Source: Chryseobacterium panacisoli | Lineage (GTDB): Bacteria; Bacteroidota; Bacteroidia; Flavobacteriales; Weeksellaceae | Length of the DNA stretch: 64,000 nucleotides | Assembly (NCBI RefSeq): GCF_008274625.1 | Contig: NZ_VTRU01000004.1 | Coordinates: 248,001 to 312,000, forward strand | Reading direction: 5' to 3' | Position numbers and translations under genes: made by a program | Notes under the pieces: model-generated | What the model was told of the DNA's origin: nothing | The model's database searches: none | Seen by the model: the letters and a program-made list of their open reading frames with translations, nothing else | Shown here: in pieces, positions 23,259 to 31,598 of the stretch | How positions within the stretch are numbered: the first letter of the stretch is position 1 | How the letters are laid out: each line of letters starts with the position of its first letter

Positions 23259-23992
23259 TCTCTTGATTTTTCTGTAAGACGGAACGAGCTTAAGGACAAT
23301 GGGCGGAAATCGGTTTCTTTTATTAAAAGATAATTTCCATTTTCATCCCAAAGCAACCATCCTTCCGGCTCTTTATTATATTTCTGCTGTAACAGCGTAC
23401 TTAGATTTTTAAATTCAAAATCCAGACCGGCGGGCAATAGATGTCTGTCTTTGGTCCAATAGGTTTTTCCAGGAAAACTTAATAATGGAATACCCATAAA
23501 CAGGGCTTTATCTCCCAAAATAATCCATTTTATTTTTTCCAGTTTAAACTTAGGTAATGCTGCAATACTTTCCTTAATATCAGCAATATTGCTTAATAAA
23601 GCGATTACCGGCTGTTCTTCATTGCTTTCTTTTACGCTTACCTGCACCTTTTCCTGAATTCCAAAATAGTTTTGGTTGGAAGGAGGAAAAGTAAGCTGTA
23701 ATGCCTTGTCTATAGGTATCCAAAGCAGTGCTGTCCTCATTTTTTTACTTGGAACCAGAGCTTCTTTTCTGAATAAAAGACCCTCCCGAAGCTCATACAG
23801 GATAAAGTCCGGTAATTGTTGTGTTTCCGGAGCTTCCGCCTGTTCATCGGTAAAGCCTTTCAGCCAGATTGTATCTTCATCCACTGCGATCTGAACATTT
23901 TTCCAGTCTCTGATGGAGCCCAGAAAGTCTTCATCAGCACGGGGAATTTCTGCCCAGAATTCTTTTAAACGCTTTGAAGGATTTTCTGCCAT
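23249..23992 (-). CDS. bpX-like small component of the MoxR-vWA system
   Basis: A 247-residue soluble protein of mixed beta/alpha content, with 'RTALLWIPIDKALQLTFPPS', 'ALPKFKLEKIKWIILGDKAL' and 'GWLLWDENGNYLLIKETDFR' as conspicuous segments. I do not see catalytic motifs. Its position, overlapping both MoxR (28 bases) and the vWA gene (10 bases), matches the bpX1/bpX2-type subunits of ternary systems. The subtype assignment would need a profile search. Confidence 0.55.
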   Translation of the reverse strand: MAENPSKRLKEFWAEIPRADEDFLGSIRDWKNVQIAVDEDTIWLKGFTDEQAEAPETQQLPDFILYELREGLLFRKEALVPSKKMRTALLWIPIDKALQLTFPPSNQNYFGIQEKVQVSVKESNEEQPVIALLSNIADIKESIAALPKFKLEKIKWIILGDKALFMGIPLLSFPGKTYWTKDRHLLPAGLDFEFKNLSTLLQQKYNKEPEGWLLWDENGNYLLIKETDFRPLSLSSFRLTEKSREWN

Positions 23993-25098
23993 AAGCTTTC
24001 AATTTCTTGCTGGATATACTGCTTCTGTTCGGGATTTCTGATCCAGTCGCAACGGGTTTGCAGGTATCTCAGTTTATCTTTTATTACATTCTGTTCTTCA
24101 AAGCTCAGCATTCCGCCATTCCATTTTTCCACGAGAATTGTCACATCTTTCATGACTTCTTCAGGATTGGGTGTTTTGTTGTGCATAGCCTGTGGATGAG
24201 AATCCGGGTGGTCGTCTTTCTCGATCGTTCTGTTGATAATACCTTCCAGAATTTCAATCTGTTCTTCTGTATCCCAGATATGTTTCAGTACCCAAAGGTC
24301 AGAAAGCACCGCTTCTTTTCTTCCGCAGATCAGCGCACTTGCAGCAATCAGATTCTGAAGTTTCACAGCTCTGCGGTCTGAAATGGCAATTCCCGTATTC
24401 CGAAGACTCATAATGGTGTTCAGATAAACTTCATAGATGGGTTTAAGGTCTATTGTTCTGCACAGATTCTGAAGCTGCCTGATATCATCAGCATGAATTT
24501 CCGGAATTTCCGCTTCTTCTTCGTTTTCCAGTTTTCTTCCGGCTAAAAGCACCTGCTGTAAGAGTTCAGGCTTTACATAATCCACATTGATTCTCACCAG
24601 AAAACGGTCAAACAATGCGTTCAATGCTTCATCTTCCGGAAGAACGTTACTGGCTCCTACAAACATAAGCGCAGGTAAATGTTTCGTCTCTTTTCCTCTT
24701 TTAAAAATCTTCTCGTTGAGAGCCATCAAAAGAGAATTCAAAATAGCAGAATTGGCATTGAAGATCTCATCCAGGAAAACCATGGAAGCTTCCGGCATCA
24801 TTCCCTCTGTATTAGTTAGAAGTTCACCTTCTTTCAGTTTTCTGATATCAAAAGGTCCGAAAATTTCGTTCGGTTCTGTAAAGCGGGTTAATAAATATTC
24901 AAAGTTTTTCCCGTCTTTTACTGTTTTTGCCAGGGTTCTGACAATAGCTGATTTTGCCGTACCCGGAGGACCATATAGAAATGCGTTTTCTCTTGCTAAA
25001 AGGCATATTCCCAAAAGATCTACGACATCATTTTTGCCTACAAAAGTTTCTTTTACGTAGGTAAGGACTGTATTGAGTTGAGTTATATTCTGGTTCAT
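23965..25098 (-). CDS. MoxR-family AAA+ ATPase
   Basis: A 377-residue AAA+ ATPase with Walker A 'LYGPPGTAKSA' (about 38-48), Walker B 'MVFLDEIFN' (about 107-115), 'PALMFVGASNVLP' sensor 1 and 'ISDRRAVKLQNLIAASAL' near the sensor 2 lid. 'ENAFLYGPPGTAKS' and 'NANSAILNSLLMALNE' are typical of MoxR proteins, which act as chaperone-like remodelers with vWA partners. It is followed with overlap by bpX-like and vWA genes, as expected for a ternary system, and preceded by two small genes of the same operon. Confidence 0.92.
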   Translation of the reverse strand: MNQNITQLNTVLTYVKETFVGKNDVVDLLGICLLARENAFLYGPPGTAKSAIVRTLAKTVKDGKNFEYLLTRFTEPNEIFGPFDIRKLKEGELLTNTEGMMPEASMVFLDEIFNANSAILNSLLMALNEKIFKRGKETKHLPALMFVGASNVLPEDEALNALFDRFLVRINVDYVKPELLQQVLLAGRKLENEEEAEIPEIHADDIRQLQNLCRTIDLKPIYEVYLNTIMSLRNTGIAISDRRAVKLQNLIAASALICGRKEAVLSDLWVLKHIWDTEEQIEILEGIINRTIEKDDHPDSHPQAMHNKTPNPEEVMKDVTILVEKWNGGMLSFEEQNVIKDKLRYLQTRCDWIRNPEQKQYIQQEIESLWQKILQSV

Positions 25099-25168
25099 TG
25101 ATTCAAAAAATTAAAATTTCCACCATTATTTCTTGTGAAGTGTCTCTTCATCTTTACTTTCTGCCCGC

Positions 25169-25693
25169 TCATTTCTTTTGCTGAATGAAAAAGCCAATTC
25201 TCTGATAAGGATCTTTGATGTCAAAGTACAACTGCCTTCCATCATCGAGTGTAAGCGCATCCATGATCTTATCTCCATCCCTGACCAGATTTTGTGATAC
25301 ATCCTGTTTATTGAGATGATGTCTTATCAGATCTCTTTCATCGGAAATTCTTGTAATAATATAGGGAGAATCTTTAGTTCCGTCACCTGTTTTTTCAAGA
25401 CATTCAAAAATAATCTGAGCAATTGTCATTTCAATATTTCTTCCTTTTTCATCGCCCAGTTCCTTGTACGCAAAATATTTACAGATATGTGCCCTCGGAC
25501 TTAACAGAATATTGATATTTACATATTGTATAACCTCTTCAAACTTTCCTTCATTGAGTAAGTTCTGAATGTTTTCAATATCTTCGGAATAAGGGTCATA
25601 TTCAGGATCATTGATCACCAGTTCACGACACTTCAGGAAAGTTTCTTTTGTGGGGTCCGTTAAAAATTCAAATACTTTCTCATACGTTTTCAT
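25169..25693 (-). CDS. DUF4919-like protein
   Basis: The 174-residue protein contains 'LTDPTKETFLKCRELVINDP' followed by 'YDPYSEDIENIQNLL', and later 'ECLEKTGDGTKDSPYIIT', segments I associate with the DUF4919 family of Bacteroidota. It is helical with no signal peptide. It overlaps the upstream gene by 14 bases and precedes moxR by 70 bases, so it belongs to the ternary-system operon. Function unknown. Confidence 0.6.
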   Translation of the reverse strand: MKTYEKVFEFLTDPTKETFLKCRELVINDPEYDPYSEDIENIQNLLNEGKFEEVIQYVNINILLSPRAHICKYFAYKELGDEKGRNIEMTIAQIIFECLEKTGDGTKDSPYIITRISDERDLIRHHLNKQDVSQNLVRDGDKIMDALTLDDGRQLYFDIKDPYQRIGFFIQQKK

Positions 25694-26336
25694 TGTGGTC
25701 TTCGGTTATCGTTTTTAGTTCTCGCCAGAATGCGTCTTTATGTATTCCGAATTCGGCTGTTATTAGTTTATTGATGAACGGAATTTCCGCCAGTTTATAA
25801 TCTTTTTTTTCGACAATTCTTTCCAGATATAATTTTCTGTAGGTTTTGTCCTTCAATTCTTCCTGCCAATTTACATTTTTCAGGCCAAGATCATACCCAA
25901 TTCCGGAATAGTGAAACTGTACGAGAATACTTTCCAGCAAGGGGATTAAAGGGTCTTCAGGATCTATAGAGTTTAAAGCAACAATCACTTGCGGTAAAAA
26001 CCTAAGCGATAAATCTGCGGATAAGATAGAAGACACGTCCCGGATTCCTTTAAACCCAGGAATAAGATTTTCAATATTTTTCTCTGTATTTTCTCTAATA
26101 AGATAAAGCTGTGCGCTATGATAGAGAATTTTTGCTGCCCATACGGCAGTTTCCTTATTACAAGTCAGTTGATCGGATAGAAACTCCAGTCTTTCTTTTT
26201 CAAATTCTGTTTCAAAATACGCTTCAGCTTCCGCCTCTTCCTGAGGGGAGATTTGCTGTAAGTTTGAGAAAAGAGTAATACATTCTTCCTTACGAAGCAA
26301 AAAGATCGTGTCTAAAAACGGTGACTTGGTTTCCAT
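25680..26336 (-). CDS. First gene of the MoxR-vWA operon, bpX4-like candidate
   Basis: A 218-residue helical protein with 'CNKETAVWAAKILYHSAQLY' and 'ADLSLRFLPQVIVALNSIDP' as its most distinctive parts. No catalytic residues are apparent. A TATTTTTG -7 box lies seven bases before the start codon, so this gene opens the operon with an almost leaderless mRNA. I suspect the bpX4 family of ternary systems but cannot confirm it. Confidence 0.5.
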   Translation of the reverse strand: METKSPFLDTIFLLRKEECITLFSNLQQISPQEEAEAEAYFETEFEKERLEFLSDQLTCNKETAVWAAKILYHSAQLYLIRENTEKNIENLIPGFKGIRDVSSILSADLSLRFLPQVIVALNSIDPEDPLIPLLESILVQFHYSGIGYDLGLKNVNWQEELKDKTYRKLYLERIVEKKDYKLAEIPFINKLITAEFGIHKDAFWRELKTITEDHNENV

Positions 26337-26343
26337 GATCTAA

Positions 26344-26351
26344 CAAAAATA
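26344..26351 (-). promoter_or_regulatory. -7 box TATTTTTG of the MoxR-vWA operon
   Basis: Exact TAnnTTTG match on the minus strand, seven bases upstream of the ATG at 26336. It implies a transcript with little or no 5' untranslated region. Confidence 0.5.
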
Positions 26352-26413
26352 AAATTATTTCGCTGAGAATAAAATTTTTGTGAAGAAGATTCGTGTTAAA
26401 TGTGGAATTAAAG

Positions 26414-26540
26414 TGTTGGAAAACGCAAAGGCGCTAAGATGATATGCATTATAATGTTTTTAAGGCGCTAGAAAATCTAAGATTTTCAGCAATACCGAAA
26501 CCTTTATCAGGAGCTTTTTGCGCCTGTGCGTTTTCCAACC
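26414..26540. repeat. Dispersed intergenic repeat with inverted ends (copy 2)
   Basis: The ends GTTGGAAAACGCAAAGGCGC and GCGCCTGTGCGTTTTCCAAC are almost perfectly inverted. It is related to 17828-18041 through the GCAAAGGCGC word and the TTTTCCAAC terminus. Confidence 0.6.
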
Positions 26541-26583
26541 TATATGAGATTGCTTCGTCGCTAAAGCTTCTCGCAATGACGGT

Positions 26584-26973
26584 TTAGGCTACGATTTCAA
26601 TGATATTATTTTCAGGATCAAGGATGACACTTTCATAATATCCGTCTCCGGTGGTACGAGGTTCTCCTGCAATAGTATATCCGTCTTTTCTCAGCATCTC
26701 CGTAAGTTCATCTACTTTTTGCTTACTGTCCACAGAAAATGCGAGGTGAATGATTCCGTACTGTTGGGATTCATAAGAGTTTTCGCTTTCTTTAATATCC
26801 GGTCTGGTCATGATTTCAAGACGGCAGCTACTATCAAAACTTAAAAAATAAGATTGGAAATTTTTGACAGGATTATGGTATTTTTCATTGGAAACCGCTC
26901 CGAAATATTTCTGGTAAAATGCTTTGGATTTTTCAAGGTCTTTCACCCAAATGGCAATATGCTCGATTTTCAT
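26584..26973 (-). CDS. VOC-superfamily protein (glyoxalase-like)
   Basis: A 129-residue VOC protein: 'MKIEHIAIWVKDLEKSKAFYQKYFG' begins the first half with His5, 'GIIHLAFSVDSKQKVDEL' begins the second, and 'VILDPENNIIEIVA' ends with the Glu ligand. The layout is that of glyoxalase I-like enzymes and lactoylglutathione-lyase-type proteins, but the substrate is not determinable. Single gene, minus strand, divergent from deoD. Confidence 0.82.
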   Translation of the reverse strand: MKIEHIAIWVKDLEKSKAFYQKYFGAVSNEKYHNPVKNFQSYFLSFDSSCRLEIMTRPDIKESENSYESQQYGIIHLAFSVDSKQKVDELTEMLRKDGYTIAGEPRTTGDGYYESVILDPENNIIEIVA

Positions 26974-27209
26974 TTTTTAAAATTTTATTTGTTTTATTTC
27001 TACAAAACTAGGCTGACTGATTTCACCATACCTGCTCCGCATTATGCTTTTATTGTTCTGTATTGGCCAGATTACGTCTTGAATTATATAAAAGACTCCA
27101 TATATAATATTATTTAAGACATATATTGATAATATCTTATATATTCTGTTGATATGAGATGGCTTCATTGTTTCCATTATCGTAATCACGGAGACAATCT
27201 AAAAGTTAT

Positions 27210-27217
27210 TATCTTTG
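27210..27217 (+). promoter_or_regulatory. -7 box TATCTTTG of deoD
   Basis: Exact TAnnTTTG match 18 bases upstream of the deoD ATG at 27236. Confidence 0.5.
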
Positions 27218-27235
27218 TCCTTTCAAAAAAACATT

Positions 27236-27946
27236 ATGAGTATTCACATCAGTGCAAAAAAAGGAGAAATTGCTAAAGTAGTATTGCAGCCGGGGGATCC
27301 GCTTCGTGCACAGTATATTGCTGAAAATTATTTAGAAAACGCCAAACTGGTAAGCAAAACCAGAGGAATTTTTTATTATACAGGTCTTTATAAGGGTAAA
27401 GAAATCACTGTAGGAGCAAGTGGAATGGGATTCCCAAGTATCGGGATCTATTCTTTTGAGTTGTTTACAGAATATGAAGTAGATACCATTATCAGAATCG
27501 GGACTTGTGGTGCTTACAACACAGATCTTAAACTTTTTGATATTTTAAATATTGATAAAGCGGCCAGCGAAAGTACTTATGCCAAATATGCATGGGGAAT
27601 TGAAGATGAAATCCTTCCTCACCAAGGGAATATCTTTAGCACCATCAATGAAACGGCTAAAGATCTATCTTTAAATGCTAAAGCAATCAACATCCACAGT
27701 AGTGATATTTTCTACAGAAAAGATCCTAACACTCCGGAAATTGCTACAAAATACAATTGTCCTGCAGTAGAAATGGAAGCCTTCGGTTTATTTGCCAATG
27801 CTCAGCATTTAGGAAAAAATGCAGCGACCATTCTTACGGTAACGGATATTATCCCTACACACGAAAAAATCTCTGCTGACGAAAGAGAAAAAGCTTTAAA
27901 TCCAATGATGGAACTGGCTTTGGAATCAGCAATAAAGAGTTTGTAA
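27236..27946 (+). CDS. deoD: Purine nucleoside phosphorylase, DeoD type
   Basis: A 236-residue homologue of the hexameric DeoD phosphorylase, which splits purine (deoxy)nucleosides with phosphate for salvage. Family signatures are 'SIHISAKKGEIAKVVLQPGD' at the N terminus, 'TVGASGMGFPSIGIYSFEL', 'IIRIGTCGAY' (phosphate/ribose region) and 'AVEMEAFGLF' near residue 180. The open frame starts seven codons earlier, but the ATG at 27236 matches the family start and sits correctly behind the -7 box. Followed by a bidirectional terminator shared with the convergent tatD. Confidence 0.95.
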   Translation: MSIHISAKKGEIAKVVLQPGDPLRAQYIAENYLENAKLVSKTRGIFYYTGLYKGKEITVGASGMGFPSIGIYSFELFTEYEVDTIIRIGTCGAYNTDLKLFDILNIDKAASESTYAKYAWGIEDEILPHQGNIFSTINETAKDLSLNAKAINIHSSDIFYRKDPNTPEIATKYNCPAVEMEAFGLFANAQHLGKNAATILTVTDIIPTHEKISADEREKALNPMMELALESAIKSL

Positions 27947-27970
27947 GAAAAGACAATTCTGCTTATAAAA

Positions 27971-28001
27971 AAAGAGCTTTACTTTATCAGTAGAGCTCTT
28001 T
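27971..28001. terminator. Bidirectional terminator between deoD and tatD
   Basis: Hairpin with AAAGAGCT and AGCTCTTT arms and T runs on both strands, in the 56-base convergent gap. Confidence 0.8.
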
Positions 28002-28002
28002 T

Positions 28003-28788
28003 TTATAGTCTGAAAAAAATTCTGGCCGTTTCTGTGGTCTCGTCTGCGACTTCGGAAATGCTGATTTTCTTCAGGTGGGCAATTGTTTGTGCTACATAAG
28101 GCAGGAATGAAGGTTCATTTCGTCTGTTCTGCATTCTGGACATATTTTTCGGTAACATAAAAGGGGCATCTGTTTCAATCATCATTCGATCAAGAGGTAC
28201 ATATTTTATAACGTCTTCGAGATGTTTAAATCTTTTCTCATCACTGATGGCTCCTGTAAATCCTAAATAAAATCCTTTGTCCAGATAAATCTTCGCTTCA
28301 TCCAATGTTCCGGTAAAGCAATGGACAACAGCTTCAGGTAATTGGGAAAGATATTCATCTGTGATCTCATTAAATCTTTTAAACGCTGATCTTTCATGAA
28401 GAAAAAGGGGTTTATTCACTTCTATGGCAAGTTCCAGCTGAGCTTTGTAGCATTTTTCCTGAATGGGTCTAGGAGAGAAATCCCTGTCAAAATCCAGTCC
28501 GCACTCACCTACTGAAATCACATGATCATATTTCAATAATTTCCTGAGTTCATTGATACTTTCGTCATTAAATGATTTGGCATCATGAGGGTGAATTCCT
28601 GCTGTAGAAAATAAAATTTCCGGATATTCTTCTGCAATCTCAGCAGATTCTTTGCTTCCTCTTACGCTGGTTCCGGTGAGAATCATATGTTCTACACCCT
28701 GATCCAAAGCGCGGTTGATAATTTCTTCGTGTTCATTATAGAACTGTTTATTGGTCAGATTAATGCCAATATCAATGTATGTGTTCAT
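28003..28788 (-). CDS. tatD: TatD-family metal-dependent DNase
   Basis: A 261-residue TIM-barrel hydrolase. The family signatures are 'YIDIGINLTN' (in place of the usual 'IDTHCHL'), 'STAGIHPHDAKSF', 'VSVGECGLDFDRDF', 'FLHERSAF', 'VVHCFTGTLDEA' and 'MMIETDAPFM'. Other TatD enzymes are Mg-dependent 3'-5' exonucleases involved in DNA repair. The first metal-binding motif is changed from HxH, with Asn residues where His is usual. Its promoter region has the palindrome shared with the Ro60 gene. Confidence 0.9.
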   Translation of the reverse strand: MNTYIDIGINLTNKQFYNEHEEIINRALDQGVEHMILTGTSVRGSKESAEIAEEYPEILFSTAGIHPHDAKSFNDESINELRKLLKYDHVISVGECGLDFDRDFSPRPIQEKCYKAQLELAIEVNKPLFLHERSAFKRFNEITDEYLSQLPEAVVHCFTGTLDEAKIYLDKGFYLGFTGAISDEKRFKHLEDVIKYVPLDRMMIETDAPFMLPKNMSRMQNRRNEPSFLPYVAQTIAHLKKISISEVADETTETARIFFRL

Positions 28789-28879
28789 TTTTTTTAACTT
28801 TTATTATATGTTATTTTGAATATAAAATAGAAGTTGTGAAAATTTTTGATCTGATTTTTCACAGCTTCTGTTTTATACC

Positions 28880-28917
28880 TGCAAAACTAAAAAAATGATA
28901 CGCAATGTTTTTACGTA
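28880..28917 (-). promoter_or_regulatory. Palindromic operator and -7 box upstream of tatD
   Basis: On the minus strand TACGTA-N7-TGCGTA (28917-28899) is followed after nine bases by TAGTTTTGCA (28889-28880), an exact TAnnTTTG box. It lies about 90 bases before the tatD start. Confidence 0.6.
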
Positions 28918-29013
28918 GAAAAAGTGTAAGAAAATCTGCTTAATCTGCAAATTCTGTAAGAGTATTTATTTTCACCACAGATTTCGCAGATGACACAGAT
29001 GTTTATGTTGTAT

Positions 29014-29664
29014 TTATTCGTTGATAAATTTTTCCAGAAAGCCTATTAATTTTGTTCCTCCATGGCTCCAACGGATGCCATGGCCTTCTTTTTCCCTGAC
29101 TTCAAAAACCAGTTCATGTTTGTAATGAAAAAAAACATTCCACCAGGTTTTATTTTCAAGAATATCATGGATTTTCGCCATTACTTTCTCCTGTTTCTGC
29201 TGATTGTTTCCTTTGATTTCTCCCCAGAAATCGTCATCCATTCTTCCGGTGTGTTTTTCCCAGGCCCTTTGTGCAATGGTAATTTCACTATTGAAAAACT
29301 CCTGACAGGCATTGATCAGGGTTATTTTCAAAGGAGGGATCGCACTTTCATTACGGATGCTTGCGGAGGTTAATCTTTGTCCTAAAATATTCAGCCAATG
29401 TTCAACAGGAACTGCCTCCAAAAGCTTTGTTTTCACCTCATTTGAACCGTTATTATCCAGAATATTAATGAATTTTTCAAAGCTTTCCTGTCTGTTAATG
29501 ATTATTTCTTCATTAAAATAAGGCAGGTGAAGTTCTAAAGTATTTTCCTTAAACCTATGAATATTTTTCTCCAGAGTTTGCAGATGTTCTTCTGCTAAAA
29601 CAGCTTTATACTTGCTTTTCCATGTTTCTGAAAACAGAGAAATATAAGGTTGAAACAGATTCAT
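29014..29664 (-). CDS. Uncharacterised protein paired with a DUF434 gene
   Basis: A 216-residue, mostly helical soluble protein, rich in charged residues. Distinctive segments are 'VEHWLNILGQRLTSASIRNE', 'WEKHTGRMDDDFWGEIKG' and 'WSHGGTKLIGFLEKFI'. I recognise no family. It follows the DUF434 gene with a two-base gap, so the two are almost certainly co-translated. Confidence 0.6.
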   Translation of the reverse strand: MNLFQPYISLFSETWKSKYKAVLAEEHLQTLEKNIHRFKENTLELHLPYFNEEIIINRQESFEKFINILDNNGSNEVKTKLLEAVPVEHWLNILGQRLTSASIRNESAIPPLKITLINACQEFFNSEITIAQRAWEKHTGRMDDDFWGEIKGNNQQKQEKVMAKIHDILENKTWWNVFFHYKHELVFEVREKEGHGIRWSHGGTKLIGFLEKFINE

Positions 29665-29666
29665 AT

Positions 29667-30386
29667 TTACTTCGTTTTGATGAGATTAACAGAAAGGCTT
29701 TCTTCTGTGATCAAATATCCAATCAGATTAAACCATTCTTTGCAGTGATCGAGAATCCAGGCATCTGAGGAAATAACGATTTCCGAACTTTCCGCCAGAA
29801 ATTTATCTGGATTAAACTGCAGATCTGCTTCCCAGTTGAGTTGATTTTGTTCTGCAAATTCAAGAATAATCTGTTTAATTCGTCCACTGTTGGAAACAGG
29901 TTTATCAAAGATCCATACCAGTTTCTGAATATGATTTTTCCGGTGAAAAGAAGCCACCAACCCCACTGCTCTTAACGTCTGATTTACTCTTTTATACGTT
30001 CCATGAACACCGGAAAGATCACGGATACAGTCATCCAGTCCTTCAAAAATATAAGCTTCGGAAAGCAGGCTTTCCAACAGGATCAGGACATTAAAACCGT
30101 CAAGGTAAACCGTTTTCCCTTTTAAATTTAATGTTTCTATATGTTTCAACCGTCTGTTGTAAAGTTGTGAATCTGATGCTGACGCTCCCCGTAAAACCTG
30201 TATCTGACGGGTTTTCAATCTATATCTGTTTCCAACCAATTCCGAAGCTGCTTTTTCCGGATACTCTCTGGTGAGAAGATACCGCATATCCTCAACAGCC
30301 AGTTTCAGTTTACTGATCTGTTTCTCTGAACCGAACAGTGTATCGTCACCCGTATTTTTTCCACGGTTTCTGTTATTCATACTCAA
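29667..30386 (-). CDS. DUF434 domain protein
   Basis: The 239-residue protein contains the DUF434 segment 'MRYLLTREYPEKAASELVGN' and 'RYRLKTRQIQVLRGASAS', then 'KGKTVYLDGFNVLILLES' and a C-terminal region with 'LVWIFDKPVSNSG' and 'EIVISSDAWILDHC'. The alternating hydrophobic strands with Asp (LDGFN, IFDKP, SSDAWILD) are suggestive of a PIN- or NYN-like nuclease fold, but that is my inference. First of a two-gene unit with 29014-29664. Confidence 0.75.
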   Translation of the reverse strand: MSMNNRNRGKNTGDDTLFGSEKQISKLKLAVEDMRYLLTREYPEKAASELVGNRYRLKTRQIQVLRGASASDSQLYNRRLKHIETLNLKGKTVYLDGFNVLILLESLLSEAYIFEGLDDCIRDLSGVHGTYKRVNQTLRAVGLVASFHRKNHIQKLVWIFDKPVSNSGRIKQIILEFAEQNQLNWEADLQFNPDKFLAESSEIVISSDAWILDHCKEWFNLIGYLITEESLSVNLIKTK

Positions 30387-30628
30387 AAATAGAATTTTTG
30401 GTGATTTTTATGGTAGAAATTGATATTTAAAATGCAAAGTTTTAGTGTTTACCTTTATTTTCTCAGGGAACAAAGAATGAAATCAATTTCATTGATTTTT
30501 TCTAAGCTTGTGTAATATTTAAACATGTACTATAACTTACTGCCATTTCTTTCATGCCAGCCCATGATCTGTTATGTTTTCTACAACAAAAGAGATGTTT
30601 TGTACAAAGTTTTGATATTTATTAGGAA

Positions 30629-30636
30629 TAAGTTTG
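30629..30636 (+). promoter_or_regulatory. -7 box TAAGTTTG of the lipoprotein gene
   Basis: Exact TAnnTTTG match 22 bases before the ATG at 30659. Confidence 0.5.
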
Positions 30637-30658
30637 CAAAGACTAAAAAAATACCCTT

Positions 30659-31498
30659 ATGAATACACTGAAAAAATTATGCTATCTGTCTGCAGCTGTG
30701 CTGTTATCAGCATCTTTCGTTGCCTGTTCAAGTGATGACAATGAGATCATTATTGAACAACAGACTCCCTCACAGGTACTATCATCTACTCCGTGGGAAA
30801 CTACCGGAGCTAAGGATAAAAGTGGAAATAGTGTAGCCCTTACAGATGCCAGTGTGGCAGGATATGTAGGTTTTGCTTATTTCAAAACAGACGGAAAGTT
30901 TGCTATTTACAATCTTACGGATGTGCTGAGATCAATGGGAACATGGTCTGTAGATGCACAGGGAAAAACAAGAACGATTGCAGCATTGAACCCGGATGGG
31001 ACGACTATTTTCACCCGTGATGTTGAAATTCTTGTTTTAAACAAAAATGAATTTACATACAGAATCCGCCCAAACTCCAGCGATCCGTCTATATATTATG
31101 ACATCATCCATACGAGGACTTCTCATGCAGAACCAACTAATGGACAGCTTACACTTGCTTCCACGCCATGGGAAACGACTGGCGCGAAGGATAAAAGCGG
31201 AAATAATGTAGCATTAAATGATGCCAGTGTTGCCGGATATGTAGGATATTCTTACTTCAAAGCTAACGGAACTTTTAAAATTTTCGGATTAAATGATGTA
31301 TTGAGATCTGAAGGGACATGGTCTATTTCTCCGGACGGGAAGAAGAGAACGCTTACCACGCCTACTTTTACACGTGTTGTGGATATTTTGCTACTGAACG
31401 AAACAACGTTCACATACAGAATTACTCCAGATGCGACAAACCCAGCCGTATTTTACGACATTATTCATACAAAGGTAAACCATAAGGAGCCTTTGTAG
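30659..31498 (+). CDS. Lipoprotein with two tandem DUF4822-like domains
   Basis: 279 residues with a signal peptide ending in a lipobox-like 'SFVACSS' (Cys23). Two copies of a ~120-residue domain follow (about 40-155 and 168-279), each starting 'STPWETTGAKDKSGN' and containing 'ASVAGYVG', 'GTWS', 'FTYRI' and 'YDIIHT'. The repeats match the DUF4822 family as I know it. The two copies are similar at DNA as well as protein level, consistent with an internal duplication. Likely an outer- or inner-membrane lipoprotein of unknown role. Confidence 0.8.
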   Translation: MNTLKKLCYLSAAVLLSASFVACSSDDNEIIIEQQTPSQVLSSTPWETTGAKDKSGNSVALTDASVAGYVGFAYFKTDGKFAIYNLTDVLRSMGTWSVDAQGKTRTIAALNPDGTTIFTRDVEILVLNKNEFTYRIRPNSSDPSIYYDIIHTRTSHAEPTNGQLTLASTPWETTGAKDKSGNNVALNDASVAGYVGYSYFKANGTFKIFGLNDVLRSEGTWSISPDGKKRTLTTPTFTRVVDILLLNETTFTYRITPDATNPAVFYDIIHTKVNHKEPL

Positions 31499-31523
31499 TG
31501 ATTATTTTTTGATAAGAAGGAAG

Positions 31524-31557
31524 AAACCTGCTCAGTAATGGGCAGGTTTTTATTTTT
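31524..31557 (+). terminator. Intrinsic terminator of the lipoprotein gene
   Basis: Hairpin AAACCTGC-...-GCAGGTTT followed by T-rich DNA, 26 bases after the stop. Confidence 0.8.
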
Positions 31558-31598
31558 AAATTAAAAGGAATGTATTGTTTGTAATTCGTTACGTATCA

